A stretch of 52,281 nt of DNA from an uncultured Desulfotomaculum sp. (GCA_946411205.1 CAMKDG010000006.1:1-52281); one strand, 5' to 3'; shown: positions 8,882 to 18,318, counted from the stretch's first letter. Program-made: numbers and translations. Notes: generated from the sequence alone by a model not told the origin.

Positions 8882-9193
8882 ACATACCACACTATTGGAA
8901 AAAATTGGATTATGCCAAGTCTTTAGATACTGACGGAAGCTGGTTTATCAAAAAAGCCGGGGAAACCCGGTTTTTAAGTCTGTAATCAAGATAATTACAA
9001 TATCAAGGGACTGATATTTTTATAGGGTAAGTTACTTCCCCAATTATTATCCAGCTTGTTGCTAAAGGGTATAGTACTTTTGGCTATTGAACATAATAAG
9101 CGTTATTCTTTATAAGAAAGCAGGAATAAGGGTGGCCATTATTGGGACAGGTTCCAGCGGATTTGACTGTACCGTTGGATGTGAAGAGATACC
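8882..9193. other. Intergenic region after hicB
   Basis: The stretch holds the hicB terminator (8951-8975) and then AT-rich sequence. An open frame starting at 9142 overlaps the gene at 9194 in another frame and has no Shine-Dalgarno or recognisable protein features, so I do not call it. No other structure was seen. Confidence 0.4.
8951..8975 (+). terminator. Terminator after hicB
   Basis: A short G+C-rich stem, CCGGG-gaaa-CCCGG, is flanked by five A and followed by TTTTT. Confidence 0.75.
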
Positions 9194-9655
9194 GTGGGGT
9201 GGATAGTATTTTTCTTTGCGGCCTGGTTGCTGGCATTATTACTAGTACCAATAAAAGAGTGGAGAAAATTGTGGCCTGCTGGCATCGTTGGCCTAATTCT
9301 TTTATATCTCATAGATACATCATTAATCAAGCTGGGAGCTGTCAGTTACAGAACAGATCATACATTATTATATACATTAGTTGGCTTGCCTACATTTTAT
9401 TGGACCAGTGCCTTTCCTGCTGCCATCATATTGGTTTATCATTATCCCTCGAAAAATTGGCAAAGGGTTCTTTATATTCTTTTTACAGCAGGGCTTTTTC
9501 TAGGGCTTGAAATAGTCATGGGCTGGTTAGGATACTTTTATCCTAGGCAATGGTCATCAGTAATCGCTTATTGTTTAGATGTTAGTGGTTTCTTGGTGGT
9601 AATATGGCTGTCACGATGGTTTTTGGCATTTGAGATGACCATTAAAAATCGGTAG
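9194..9655 (+). CDS. Small integral membrane protein, CBO0543-like
   Basis: A 153-residue hydrophobic protein with about five membrane segments (residues 3-18, 26-45, 58-82, 88-113 and 120-145 approximately). It resembles uncharacterised Firmicute membrane proteins of the CBO0543 type, by overall pattern only. The GTG at 9194 is the only plausible start, since the frame closes just upstream; the Shine-Dalgarno (GAAGAGA) is weak. No function can be assigned. It stands alone between hicB and the ABC importer. Confidence 0.6.
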   Translation: MGWIVFFFAAWLLALLLVPIKEWRKLWPAGIVGLILLYLIDTSLIKLGAVSYRTDHTLLYTLVGLPTFYWTSAFPAAIILVYHYPSKNWQRVLYILFTAGLFLGLEIVMGWLGYFYPRQWSSVIAYCLDVSGFLVVIWLSRWFLAFEMTIKNR

Positions 9656-9886
9656 ATAGAATCCTCCTGTTTTTATGTAGGTTAGTGAGTATCTTTTCCT
9701 CAGAAGAAAAGGGCTGCATAAGGTGAAACTACTCAGATTATTCTTGAAACTACATAGAAAAAATGATAAAATTACTAAGTTGAATTGACAAGCTTAGACA
9801 GTTTTCAATCAGTTGCGTACCAAGTGGAGGTCGGCATTATAATTCCAAAATACATGTTAATTTTATTGTGGGGGGAGAGGGTTAAG

Positions 9887-10747
9887 ATGAGAAAGAAATT
9901 GTCATTATTCTTAGTAATGGCCCTATCGGCGGTTATGTTATTAAGCGGATGTGGGTCAGGTAACAGTCCAGAAAAGACAAAAGAACCGGCAAAAGAGGCA
10001 GCAGCCACCAAGGGTGGAACCTTTAAGATTGGTCTAGAATGTGGTTATGCACCATTTAACTGGACTCAAATGGATGGATCCAATGGTGGCGTTAAAATTG
10101 ATGGTAATGCAGAATATGCAGGTGGCTACGATGTAGAGATCGCTAAAAAGATTGCTGAAGGTTTAGGAAAAGAATTAGTGATTGTTAAGACCGAATGGGA
10201 TGGTCTGGTACCGGCATTGACTTCAGGCAAAATAGATGCCATTGTCGCAGGTATGTCACCTACAGCAGAACGTAAGCAGACCATTGACTTCTCAGACAAC
10301 TACTATAGATCAAACTTAATTATGGTTGTTAAAAAAGGTGGAAAGTATGAGGGAGCTACTGCTATCCAAGATTTCAAAGGAGCGAAAATAACAGCTCAAT
10401 TAAATACATTCCACTATTCAGTGATTAAACAAATTGAAGGTGTAGTCCAGCAACCGGCTATGGATAATTTCCCAGTGATGAGAGTTGCTCTTGAATCAGG
10501 GATTATTGATGGGTATGTTTCAGAACGCCCGGAAGGTGTTAGTGCAACAGCCGCTAATGATAAATTTGCCATGGTAGAATTTAAAGAGGGCTTTAAAACC
10601 TCCGATGATGATACCGCGATTGCCGTTGGTTTGGCCAAAGGGAGTCCATTAACTGAACAAATTAATAAAATTTTGGCAGGCATCTCAGAGGAAGAACGTA
10701 CTAGTATTATGGATACTGCTATTAAGAATCAACCTGCAGCTAAATAA
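9887..10747 (+). CDS. Polar amino acid ABC importer, substrate-binding lipoprotein
   Basis: The extracytoplasmic receptor of a PAAT-type amino acid ABC importer (286 residues). Start 9887 was chosen because it has GGGGGAGAGG upstream and opens a lipoprotein signal: MRKKL, a hydrophobic core, then the lipobox LLSGC with Cys at about residue 21. A Lys/Glu/Ala-rich linker leads to an SBP_bac_3 fold (FKIGLECGYAPFNW, GYDVEIAKKIAEGLGKELVI, DAIVAGMSPTAERKQTIDFS). The DAIVAGMSPTxERxxxIDFS motif places it with His/Arg/Gln/cystine-type receptors, but the ligand cannot be read from sequence. The permease and ATPase follow in the same direction. A hairpin after its stop probably lowers expression of the downstream genes relative to the receptor. 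Confidence 0.92.
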   Translation: MRKKLSLFLVMALSAVMLLSGCGSGNSPEKTKEPAKEAAATKGGTFKIGLECGYAPFNWTQMDGSNGGVKIDGNAEYAGGYDVEIAKKIAEGLGKELVIVKTEWDGLVPALTSGKIDAIVAGMSPTAERKQTIDFSDNYYRSNLIMVVKKGGKYEGATAIQDFKGAKITAQLNTFHYSVIKQIEGVVQQPAMDNFPVMRVALESGIIDGYVSERPEGVSATAANDKFAMVEFKEGFKTSDDDTAIAVGLAKGSPLTEQINKILAGISEEERTSIMDTAIKNQPAAK

Positions 10748-10756
10748 TAGTTATGT

Positions 10757-10786
10757 AAAACCGGGTGCGTTTAAGCACCCGGTTTT
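10757..10786 (+). terminator. Intra-operon hairpin between receptor and permease genes
   Basis: A 12-bp perfect stem (AAAACCGGGTGC / GCACCCGGTTTT) with a 6-base loop. Its position directly after a substrate-binding-protein gene suggests partial termination or protection of the upstream mRNA. Confidence 0.75.
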
Positions 10787-10811
10787 ATAACGATATTAAA
10801 GGAGGACTAAG

Positions 10812-11576
10812 ATGAGCTTTGAGTGGATAATCAAAATTATTTTAGACAACGGACCAATGTTCATTCGTGGCGCAGGTATTACCCTTTTAATTTCCATTAC
10901 TGGTACTATCTTAGGTTCCCTGATTGGTTTAATCGTAGGTGTTATACGTACAATGCCAATGCCTGAACGGGGATCCAAAAGAGTGTCTTTGAAAGTTATC
11001 AATGCTATTCTTTCTGCTTATATAGAATTCTTCCGTGGAACACCTATGATTGTACAAGCAATGGTTATTTTTTACGGGTCTGCTTTAGCCTTTGGCTGGG
11101 ATATGGACCGATTAGTTGCAGCTATCTTTATCGTATCGATTAACACAGGGGCTTATATGTCGGAAATTGTTCGTGGTGGTATTATTTCCATCGATAAAGG
11201 ACAATTTGAAGCAGCTCATGCTATTGGTATGAATCACATTCAGACAATGTTAAACGTTGTGTTACCCCAAGTAGTTCGGAATATTTTACCCGCAACAGGT
11301 AATGAATTTGTCATCAATATCAAGGACACTTCAGTACTTAACGTAATCTCTGTTACAGAATTATATTTCCAGACAAAATCGGTAGCTGGCAATAACTTTA
11401 GGTATTTTGAATCTTTTTTTGTGGCCTGTATTATTTATTTTATAATGACCTTTACAGTAACAAGAATTTTACGTTTAATCGAAAAGAAATTAGATGGTCC
11501 AGAAAATTACATCTTGTGTGGTAATCAAATGCAAGTAGAAAGACCGGAAGATATGTTGCGAAAAACAAAACAGTGA
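10812..11576 (+). CDS. Polar amino acid ABC importer, permease
   Basis: An inner-membrane permease of the HisM/GlnP family, 254 residues. The N-terminal helix region [20 protein letters not shown] and the [18 protein letters not shown] motif are typical. The cytoplasmic EAA loop is clear: [20 protein letters not shown], followed by VLPQVVRN. Five to six membrane segments are expected. GGAGG sits 8 bases before the ATG. The next gene (ATPase) follows after about 28 bases, so the two are co-transcribed. Confidence 0.93.
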   Translation: MSFEWIIKIILDNGPMFIRGAGITLLISITGTILGSLIGLIVGVIRTMPMPERGSKRVSLKVINAILSAYIEFFRGTPMIVQAMVIFYGSALAFGWDMDRLVAAIFIVSINTGAYMSEIVRGGIISIDKGQFEAAHAIGMNHIQTMLNVVLPQVVRNILPATGNEFVINIKDTSVLNVISVTELYFQTKSVAGNNFRYFESFFVACIIYFIMTFTVTRILRLIEKKLDGPENYILCGNQMQVERPEDMLRKTKQ

Positions 11577-11604
11577 TGAAAATAATAAACGAAGGATGAG
11601 TACT

Positions 11605-12342
11605 ATGGAAAAAGTGATTGATATACAGCATCTAAGTAAATCCTTTGGTAATCATGAAGTGTTAAAGGACATTGATTTCTCCGTTAATAAAGGTGAGGTA
11701 GTCTGCATTATTGGTTCATCTGGATCAGGTAAATCAACACTTCTTCGTTGCATTAACCTGTTAGAAATACCAAGTGGTGGTCAAATCATTTATAAGGGAG
11801 AAAATATTTTAGACGATCAGCATGATATTTATGCCTACCGTACCAAGCTAGGTATGGTATTCCAACAATTCAACTTATTTAATAACCATAATGTTTTAGG
11901 CAATTGCGTTGTCGGACAAATGAAAGTATTAAACCGTTCCAAAGCAGATGCTGAAAAAGTGGCTATGAGGTATTTACAAGTTGTTGGGATGGATCAATAT
12001 ATTCATGCCAAGCCAAAACAATTATCGGGTGGTCAAAAACAGCGCGTGGCCATTGCCAGGGCCCTTTCGATGGAACCGGATGTAATGTTGTTTGATGAAC
12101 CAACCTCAGCCCTTGATCCAGAGATGGTAGGAGAGGTTCTCGCAGTAATGAAAGAACTTGCCGAATCCGGTCTTACGATGTTAATCGTAACGCATGAGAT
12201 GGGATTTGCTAAAGATGTAGCGGACCGTGTGGTATTTATGGATAAAGGGGTTATTGCCGAGGAAGGGAGCCCGGAGCAAATATTTAATAATCCAACCCAA
12301 GAACGTACCAGGGAATTTTTAAAACGTACCTTATCAATGTAA
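11605..12342 (+). CDS. Polar amino acid ABC importer, ATPase
   Basis: An ABC ATPase of the GlnQ/HisP family, 245 residues. Walker A is GSSGSGKST, the Q-loop lies in VFQQFNLF, the signature is [15 protein letters not shown], Walker B is [12 protein letters not shown], and the switch His is in VTHEMGF. The start at 11605 is preferred to the ATG at 11596 because AAGGA (11591-11595) is nine bases before 11605 but touches 11596. It completes the receptor-permease-ATPase set; a strong terminator follows. Confidence 0.94.
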   Translation: MEKVIDIQHLSKSFGNHEVLKDIDFSVNKGEVVCIIGSSGSGKSTLLRCINLLEIPSGGQIIYKGENILDDQHDIYAYRTKLGMVFQQFNLFNNHNVLGNCVVGQMKVLNRSKADAEKVAMRYLQVVGMDQYIHAKPKQLSGGQKQRVAIARALSMEPDVMLFDEPTSALDPEMVGEVLAVMKELAESGLTMLIVTHEMGFAKDVADRVVFMDKGVIAEEGSPEQIFNNPTQERTREFLKRTLSM

Positions 12343-12357
12343 TAAACGGATTTGGGT

Positions 12358-12387
12358 GAGTCAGGGAGGGTACCCTGACTCTTTTTT
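12358..12387 (+). terminator. Terminator of the amino acid ABC importer operon
   Basis: A 9-bp stem (GAGTCAGGG / CCCTGACTC) with a six-base loop is followed by six T. Confidence 0.85.
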
Positions 12388-12429
12388 GTACATCGCCCCT
12401 GAAGCAGCCAAGACAAGGGTGTTAACGCC

Positions 12430-12879
12430 TTAACTGGACGCCCTCAGTTGTAATAATGTTGATTCTAGCCATTTTACGTATGTAAGGTCAGATTGACTTT
12501 CCAGATATTCTTTGTATAATCCATTACTTGGCCCTACTTCAAAGGGAAGTTCATTTTTAGCCTCTATAAAAAACTCTACAATATTATCTTCAGGATAAAA
12601 GAATGATTCACTCCACTTGACCGATGCGCCATTTTCCCCCTCATAGATCGGTTTTTCAAATGTTTTATTATATGTTTTAAAGTTCGTCAAATCGCAAACA
12701 ACATGGATCATGTCCTGCTGTTCAGAAATGTAGGTCATTTCAGCCATCATACCGTTCTCTAGTCCGGTGGAATACTCCGGTATATCTTGGTTAAAGGTTA
12801 CTGTTGGCTGCTTTTCGGTAAAAGCTATAAATGTTTTATCATACCGATTAATTATGTCCCAAAATTCTCTTGCCTGCAA
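12430..12879 (-). CDS. Hypothetical protein, 149 residues
   Basis: I do not recognise a family. The protein is soluble, acidic and rich in aromatic residues, without signal peptide or membrane segment. It opens REFWDIINRYDKTFIAF and contains VKWSESFFYPEDNIVEFFIE. The start is a TTG with AAAGGATG just upstream. It is co-directional with relQ and cls upstream on the same strand, about 120 bases after relQ, so it may belong to the same transcript. No function is assigned. Confidence 0.6.
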   Translation of the reverse strand: MQAREFWDIINRYDKTFIAFTEKQPTVTFNQDIPEYSTGLENGMMAEMTYISEQQDMIHVVCDLTNFKTYNKTFEKPIYEGENGASVKWSESFFYPEDNIVEFFIEAKNELPFEVGPSNGLYKEYLESQSDLTYVKWLESTLLQLRASS

Positions 12880-12999
12880 AATACGTCATCCTTTCTTAAC
12901 TTTTACCTATTTTAGATAAATCTACCTTATGAATTATACGGAAATTACGCTTGTTTGGGAATAGGAAGATTTAGCATGGTAAGCAATATCAAATGAAGC

Positions 13000-13626
13000 T
13001 TACGGTAGAATTTCAATTTCATTTTGCAAGGCTAGCATTTTTGAATCTAACGCTGCAACAATATCAGCCGTTTCTTTCAGTCGATGTTGGATGGTGGAGG
13101 GTATGCCTTTATTATATTTATAATAAATTTTATGTTCTAAGCTGGCCCAAAAATCCATGGCAATGGTTCGAATCTGAACTTCTACGGCAAGATGTTTTGC
13201 TCCACTGGATAAGTAAATCGGAATTTCAATAATGGCGTGGAGGCTCTGATACCCATTGGGTTTGGGGTTTTTTACATAATCTCTTATTTCCAGTACGCGG
13301 ACATCATCTTGTGAACAAATTAGATCTAAAATCTTATAGATATCTGTTGTAAAGGAACAAATAACTCGTACACCGGCAATATCTCGTATATGCAATCGAG
13401 CATTATCATAAGAAATGTCAAGACTTTTATTTTTTAATTTCTCTACTATACTGTCCGGCTTTTTTAATCGAGTTTTAATATGTTCGATAGGATTGTAATC
13501 ATGCATAATCTGAAATTCCTCATTTAAAATAGTAAGCTTTGTTCGCACTTCATCTAAGGCAAATTTATAAGCAATTAAAAATTTAGTCCAATCTTTCATT
13601 ATCTGATTACTATAGGTTTCGCGCAT
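13000..13626 (-). CDS. relQ: Small alarmone synthetase (GTP pyrophosphokinase, RelQ type)
   Basis: It transfers pyrophosphate from ATP to GTP or GDP to make (p)ppGpp. The protein is 208 residues, the length of small alarmone synthetases with a synthetase domain and no HD hydrolase domain. Visible motifs: an ATP-binding region with IKTRLKKPDSIVEKL, the catalytic strand DIAGVRVICSF, the G-loop-like PNGYQSLHAIIEIP, and EVQIRTIAMDFWASLEH. The C-terminal helix (RLKETADIVAALDSKM) would form the tetramer interface known for RelQ. AAGGAG precedes the ATG. It lies 36 bases after the cardiolipin synthase gene, in the same operon. Confidence 0.9.
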   Translation of the reverse strand: MRETYSNQIMKDWTKFLIAYKFALDEVRTKLTILNEEFQIMHDYNPIEHIKTRLKKPDSIVEKLKNKSLDISYDNARLHIRDIAGVRVICSFTTDIYKILDLICSQDDVRVLEIRDYVKNPKPNGYQSLHAIIEIPIYLSSGAKHLAVEVQIRTIAMDFWASLEHKIYYKYNKGIPSTIQHRLKETADIVAALDSKMLALQNEIEILP

Positions 13627-13662
13627 TACAGAACTCCTTTATCGTAGATTACCTGATCCTGG

Positions 13663-15135
13663 TTATAAAATCGGAGACAACAATCGAGTAAAGGACTCTT
13701 TTGCTTTCTGGAATCGTGAACGTTGTTCATATTCATCTAAAGATAATTCACAACAATCTTCGAGATCCTTTTCATAAATTTGCAGCATCCGAGTACCAAC
13801 ATCTTTATTGTATAGAAAAGCGTTTGTCTCAAAATTTAATTTGAAGCTGCGAATATCGAAATTGGCTGTCCCCACAGAGGTGGCTAGTCCGTCCACGACA
13901 ATGGTCTTGGCATGGAGAAAGCCTTTTCCATACAAGAAGCATCTAACACCTAATGGCAATAAGTCTCCTAAATAGGAGTAAGTGGCCCAATACACCATCT
14001 TGTGATCGGGAACCCGTGGAATCATGATGCGAACATCTATACCCGATAATGCAGCCAATCGTAAGGCATTTAGTAAACTCTCATCTGGAATGAAATAGGG
14101 CGTCTGGATCCAGACGCATTTTTTTGCCTTGTAAATCATTTTTATGTAGGCATCTTTAATTTGTTCTCTCTCATTATCAGGTCCGCTGGAAACGATTTGA
14201 ATGCCGATTTGACCAATTGGAGCTTCATTGGATTGCTCCATAGGAAAATACCGCGGGGCGGCCTGTAGTGAATCAGACGAAGCCAAATTCCAATCCAGAA
14301 AAAATTGAGCCTGAAGCTGCAGAACGGCACTGCCGCAAATACGTAAATGAGTATCTCGCCAATAGCCAATACGCTGATCTAACCCCAGGTACTCATTGCT
14401 AATATTAAACCCGCCCAGAAAACCAATCTGTCCATCGATAATGACTAACTTACGATGGTTACGATAGTTTACCCGAATATTTAAATAAGGGATTTTTGAT
14501 GGGAAGAAAGCGGCTGCTTTTCCTCCTGCCTCATTAAAAGGACGGAAAAATTGATTAGATAGGTTAGCACTGCCAACATCGTCATATAAAAGACGAATTT
14601 CGACACCTTCTTTGGCCTTGCTAATCAAAGCATCCCTCAATCGTCTCCCAATATCATCATCAATGAAGATGTAATACATAAGGTGGATGTGATCTCTGGC
14701 TTCTTCAATTGTTTTAAACAACGCCTCAAACTTTTCTTTTCCGTCTGTAAAAACATCCACACTATTATCCTGTGTATACAATGCCATTCCACTGCTCAAG
14801 TTCATCATAATCATATCCTGGTAAGCCGCTGCCTCTGGGTCACAGAAAGGGTATTGATTTTGCATAAACTGGTCCCATTGGCTACCCAGGATGCTGAGTA
14901 CGATGGATTGTTCTTCTTCTTTGAGTTTATATAGCTTTCTTCGGCTCATATTTTGACCAAAAATTAAATATAGGAGAAACCCAAACACTGGCAAAAACAG
15001 CAAGACCATCAGCCAAGCCCAAGTTTCTGCAATATTTCTTTTCTCCATAAAAATGACGATGATGGCCAGAAAAATATTGAGGATTGTGATGATCGTATAT
15101 ATATTTTGGAGGAGGCTTGTTGTAATCTCGTGCAT
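13663..15135 (-). CDS. cls: Cardiolipin synthase (phospholipase D family)
   Basis: A membrane-bound enzyme condensing two phosphatidylglycerols to cardiolipin and glycerol. At 490 residues it has the normal length. Two N-terminal membrane segments (about residues 8-28 and 36-60) precede two PLDc domains with HKD motifs: NYRNHRKLVIIDGQIGFLGG and LHAKTIVVDGLATSVGTANF. The start has AGAGGTGA upstream. It is the first gene of a minus-strand unit with relQ and perhaps the hypothetical gene at 12430, linking membrane lipid and stringent-response functions by position only. Confidence 0.93.
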   Translation of the reverse strand: MHEITTSLLQNIYTIITILNIFLAIIVIFMEKRNIAETWAWLMVLLFLPVFGFLLYLIFGQNMSRRKLYKLKEEEQSIVLSILGSQWDQFMQNQYPFCDPEAAAYQDMIMMNLSSGMALYTQDNSVDVFTDGKEKFEALFKTIEEARDHIHLMYYIFIDDDIGRRLRDALISKAKEGVEIRLLYDDVGSANLSNQFFRPFNEAGGKAAAFFPSKIPYLNIRVNYRNHRKLVIIDGQIGFLGGFNISNEYLGLDQRIGYWRDTHLRICGSAVLQLQAQFFLDWNLASSDSLQAAPRYFPMEQSNEAPIGQIGIQIVSSGPDNEREQIKDAYIKMIYKAKKCVWIQTPYFIPDESLLNALRLAALSGIDVRIMIPRVPDHKMVYWATYSYLGDLLPLGVRCFLYGKGFLHAKTIVVDGLATSVGTANFDIRSFKLNFETNAFLYNKDVGTRMLQIYEKDLEDCCELSLDEYEQRSRFQKAKESFTRLLSPIL

Positions 15136-15608
15136 GATATTGCCGTCACCTCTTTGGAATTATCTGTAAATAAGGGTTGCTAGAGCCAGTATCCTTTACT
15201 GACGAAGGGTAACCGACTGGTAACCCTTTGACTTTAATCCCTGAAGAAGTTATTGGTAGAGCTGCATAACTTTGGTCCTACACCCATTCTGCCTTCATGC
15301 AGGAGACTTCCTTTGATAGGGTTAACACTATCAAAAAATAAATAGCTGTTTTGTTTATGCAGATAGCACAAATATTGTTAAAATAATTTACCTTGAGGGA
15401 TAATGTCACATTTCTCTGTGCTTTCGTTAGTAGGGTTGTTTGATATGGAATGGCTTGCTGATCTATTTATTGTTCTTAATTGTGGTTATTTTTATAATAG
15501 GCCGGCACTCGGCAATGGAAATTTGGAGATGAAGAATGACAAAAAACCGTTTGAACATAATAAAGTATTGCTACGAATTTATTACTATCGGATAAATGGG
15601 GGATAACA
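15136..15608. other. Intergenic region between divergent cls and vanW-like gene
   Basis: It should hold both promoters. Two inverted repeats are visible: AAGGGTAACC-gact-GGTAACCCTT near 15205-15229 (one mismatch) and a 24-base near-perfect palindrome at 15312-15335 (separate entry). A 67-codon open frame at 15403-15606 lacks a Shine-Dalgarno and recognisable features, so it is not called. Confidence 0.45.
15312..15335. promoter_or_regulatory. 24-bp palindrome, possible operator
   Basis: The arms TTTGATAG and CTATCAAA flank a core that is itself palindromic (GTTAAC). Only one base pair of twelve is mismatched. There is no T-run suited to a terminator, and it lies between divergent genes, so a repressor binding site is the likely reading. 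No matching regulator is recognised in the window. Confidence 0.4.
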
Positions 15609-16529
15609 ATGGTAAAATATCCAGCTTTATTTGTACTAATTTTTCTAACCCTGTTCTGCCAGATTCCCGTTTATGCTGTGGAAAAAGAAAAAATCTCGAT
15701 AGATAAGCCGGAGCAGGGGGTTTATGCGGAGGATATTTATCGACAATTTCCTGATATGGATCGATCTTATGAGGGACCGTTGCCCTGGGAGGACGACCCC
15801 CTGTTTCAAGCTGCCTTAACCCAAAATAATACCCCGATCAAAATGGCAGCTTATAAGGCTACCCTGCACGACCCGTTACCTGGTGAAGGATACAATGTCG
15901 GTCTGGCAGCAAGCCAACTATCAGGTAAGGTAGTGCAGCCCGGTGAGATTTTCTCCCAGAATGGTGCCATCGGTCCCTATACCTCTTACCGGGGTTACCA
16001 GGCTGGGCCGACTTATTCTGGGAGTCATGTAACCACTACCATCGGTGGGGGGGTTTGTAAGATTGCCTCGCTCCTTTACAATGTAGCTACCTTTAGCAAT
16101 TTAAAGATTATTTTGCGTAGCCCACACTCCATGACTGTTCCTTATGTGCCGCCGGGGCAGGATGCCACAGTGTTTTATGGTATAAAGGACATACGGTTTT
16201 TAAATAACACCAGTGGCCCGGTGTTGATTTGGTCTCAGAAGGTTGATAAAACCGTCTACATGGCCTTTTATGGACAGCAAAGACCACCCAAAGTTACCTG
16301 GCACCACGTGGTTACGAAACGATTAAATTACTGGATCGTGGAACGATTAAACCCTGCTTTATTACCGGGGGAAGAAAAAATAATGATGCCCGGTCAAGAG
16401 GGGCTGATTGTACGATCTTGGGTTACAGTAGAATATCCAGATGGCACCGTTACCTCCCAGAAGCGGGGCACCAGTTGGTATAGTGCAGGCCCGTGCATTA
16501 TTGAGCACGGACCCCACATAAAAAATTAG
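15609..16529 (+). CDS. VanW family protein, secreted
   Basis: A 306-residue protein with an N-terminal signal peptide or anchor (MVKYPALFVLIFLTLFCQIP). The VanW domain covers about residues 85-230: TLHDPLPGEGYNVGLAASQL, GKVVQPGEIFSQNGAIGPYT, GGGVCKIASLLYNVATFSNL. A G5-like C-terminal segment (LPGEEKIMMPGQEGLIVRSW) follows. VanW proteins accompany some vancomycin-resistance clusters but most are spore- or wall-associated proteins of unknown function. No van genes are nearby, so resistance should not be inferred. Its stop overlaps the stop of the convergent sensor gene by 3 bases. Confidence 0.85.
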   Translation: MVKYPALFVLIFLTLFCQIPVYAVEKEKISIDKPEQGVYAEDIYRQFPDMDRSYEGPLPWEDDPLFQAALTQNNTPIKMAAYKATLHDPLPGEGYNVGLAASQLSGKVVQPGEIFSQNGAIGPYTSYRGYQAGPTYSGSHVTTTIGGGVCKIASLLYNVATFSNLKIILRSPHSMTVPYVPPGQDATVFYGIKDIRFLNNTSGPVLIWSQKVDKTVYMAFYGQQRPPKVTWHHVVTKRLNYWIVERLNPALLPGEEKIMMPGQEGLIVRSWVTVEYPDGTVTSQKRGTSWYSAGPCIIEHGPHIKN

Positions 16530-17206
16530 TGTTTGCCGTTAAGTGATAAATCCCCTTTGGCAATATCCTCCGCTATCTTCTGTAAGGCTGTCACAGGTTT
16601 AATGATATACTTGTTCGTAATCTGCCAGGAAAAGAGGATCAGTAACAAATAGCCCACTGCACAGGCATAAATGACAGTCATATTTTCCTTAACAGTGACA
16701 GCGGAAGCAGTTTCGTACATTTTGGTTGCTTGATCAAAGTTACTGACCATCTTAACCAACTTGACATTAACAGCCTCTGCCTGGTCTATGGAAGTGGTAG
16801 TATTGCCATTAATTCCCTGAATATCAGACTTAATGCCTTGCCAATTGGTTTCCGCTTCTACCAAAAGTTTTATAATTTCTGTATTTTTTGTTTTTGTTAC
16901 CTCTACCTTAGTTCCCCCAACTTCTAATGAGCCACCTGCTTTTAAAGCAGCAAGGGATTCTTCAAAAATCCCCATGGCCTTCTTTAAGTCCTCTTGGTGT
17001 TGGGAATTTGCTGATAAAACAAAACCAAACACATCCTTGGCCATGCGTTGACTGAGCATGCGCTGCCGTCCTGCAACGTTAACCCGCACAGCATCCTCCT
17101 GTTGAGCACGGTTCATCGCTATAATGAGATTGATTTGCAAAACAGTGGTGGCTAACACGAGTATAAGTGGGATTAATACCTTCCATTTTAAGCTTATATT
17201 TTTCAT
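16526..17206 (-). CDS. PilJ-type chemoreceptor sensor half, ending within HAMP
   Basis: The membrane sensor half of a methyl-accepting chemotaxis protein. Residues 8-28 are TM1, followed by a PilJ-type extracytoplasmic domain with its signature VNVAGRQRMLSQRMAKDVFG, a helical region, and TM2 near residues 172-192. The protein then ends KPVTALQKIAEDIAKGDLSL plus NGKH. That is the first HAMP helix and connector only: there is no second HAMP helix and no signalling domain. The ATG at 17206 has GGAGG six bases before it, so the GTG at 17218 is not the start. It begins 13 bases after the stop of the gene encoding the missing half (17220-18107), so the C-terminal half of the receptor is transcribed first. 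Confidence 0.85.
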   Translation of the reverse strand: MKNISLKWKVLIPLILVLATTVLQINLIIAMNRAQQEDAVRVNVAGRQRMLSQRMAKDVFGFVLSANSQHQEDLKKAMGIFEESLAALKAGGSLEVGGTKVEVTKTKNTEIIKLLVEAETNWQGIKSDIQGINGNTTTSIDQAEAVNVKLVKMVSNFDQATKMYETASAVTVKENMTVIYACAVGYLLLILFSWQITNKYIIKPVTALQKIAEDIAKGDLSLNGKH

Positions 17207-17219
17207 AGCACCCTCCACA

Positions 17220-18107
17220 TTATAGCGTAAATTTTTTCACCATACCCTGCAGATCATCGGATACGCCGGCCAATACTTCAATATTACTGTTAACTTCCTC
17301 AAGGGTTGCGGTCTGTTCTTCTACCGCTGCGGCAATGTTTTGTACCCCACTGGATATTTCCTGAGTAGCTAAGGCCATGTCCTCAACCTGAGAGCTAACT
17401 TCGTTTACGGCATCATGGATTTGTACAAAGGATGTAGATGTGACCTGTACAATTTCACTTCCTTTAACCGCTTCCTGGCTGGTGCTATCCATCTTTGATA
17501 CAATTTCCAAAATTTCTATTTGAACCCCGTTAATTAAGTTGCTAATTTCCTTGGTGGACTGGGCTGATTCCTCTGCCAGCTTGCGTACTTCGTCCGCCAC
17601 TACGGCAAATCCCCGGCCATGTTCCCCAGCCCGGGCAGCCTCAATGGCAGCATTTAAGGCTAATAGGTTAGTTTGGTCGGCAATATTGCCGATAACGGAT
17701 AGAATTTGGTTTATCCTGGTAGAAGTGGCATTTAGACGATGCGCTGCTGCCACAGCATCCTGAGAGGCGGTGGCAATGGAGTTCATTTGAGCGGTCATTT
17801 GCTGCATATTTTGGGCTCCGTGATCAGCCAAATCCGCAGACTCCCTAGCCTTGGCGGCAACGTTTTGGGCTCGTTCGGCAACGCTGTCTGAACTTGCTGC
17901 TATTTGCATAATGGTAGCGGCCGTGGAGGAAGATGCCTCTGATACCTGGCTGGTACTTTGGGACATGGTATTGGCTAAATCATTTGTTTGGTTAGATTTT
18001 TCTGCTAGTTGACTAATTAACTCGCGCAGATTTTGCCGCATGGTCATGAATGACCCAGCAAGTTTTCCTATTTCATCAGTGTAATTAAATTGATTGCCAG
18101 GAAGCAT
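17220..18107 (-). CDS. Chemoreceptor signalling half, starting within HAMP
   Basis: A 295-residue soluble protein. It starts [20 protein letters not shown], exactly the second HAMP helix (the DEIGxLxxxF motif), then runs through a long methyl-accepting coiled coil. The CheA/CheW-contacting hairpin tip lies in [40 protein letters not shown], and the C-terminal methylation helix follows ([20 protein letters not shown]). No membrane segment precedes it. The start at 18107 was chosen because AGGAGG lies about 9 bases upstream; the upstream TTG would put the ribosome binding site inside the gene. Together with the next gene it makes one complete receptor in swapped order. Confidence 0.88.
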   Translation of the reverse strand: MLPGNQFNYTDEIGKLAGSFMTMRQNLRELISQLAEKSNQTNDLANTMSQSTSQVSEASSSTAATIMQIAASSDSVAERAQNVAAKARESADLADHGAQNMQQMTAQMNSIATASQDAVAAAHRLNATSTRINQILSVIGNIADQTNLLALNAAIEAARAGEHGRGFAVVADEVRKLAEESAQSTKEISNLINGVQIEILEIVSKMDSTSQEAVKGSEIVQVTSTSFVQIHDAVNEVSSQVEDMALATQEISSGVQNIAAAVEEQTATLEEVNSNIEVLAGVSDDLQGMVKKFTL

Positions 18108-18318
18108 TGCGTTAGCCCTCCTCAAAATTTCTAATATGCTAAATTATAGCAAAATTTTCTTACCATTTAATCCATAATACATTACAAATTAGTTACATAA
18201 AAGTAGTTTTTTATTGGTCTGCTACTGAATTTAATAGTTTATACTTTCTTACCTTGACATAAAAAAAAGACAAGTGTTATGCTGCTTAAAAGTTGGCATG
18301 TTACGGAGATGATAATCA

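Noticed and set aside
9142-9510. 122-codon open frame overlapping the small membrane protein
   Set aside because: The overlapping frame from 9194 has regular membrane helices and ends cleanly; this one has scattered Cys/Arg/Ser composition typical of a shadow frame.
15403-15606. 67-codon open frame upstream of the vanW-like gene
   Set aside because: It has no ribosome binding site, no domain or signal peptide, and unremarkable composition; it lies in a region expected to hold the vanW promoter.
15609-16529. Vancomycin resistance from the VanW-like gene
   Set aside because: VanW is not itself a resistance enzyme, and no vanH, vanA/B, vanX or vanRS genes occur nearby.
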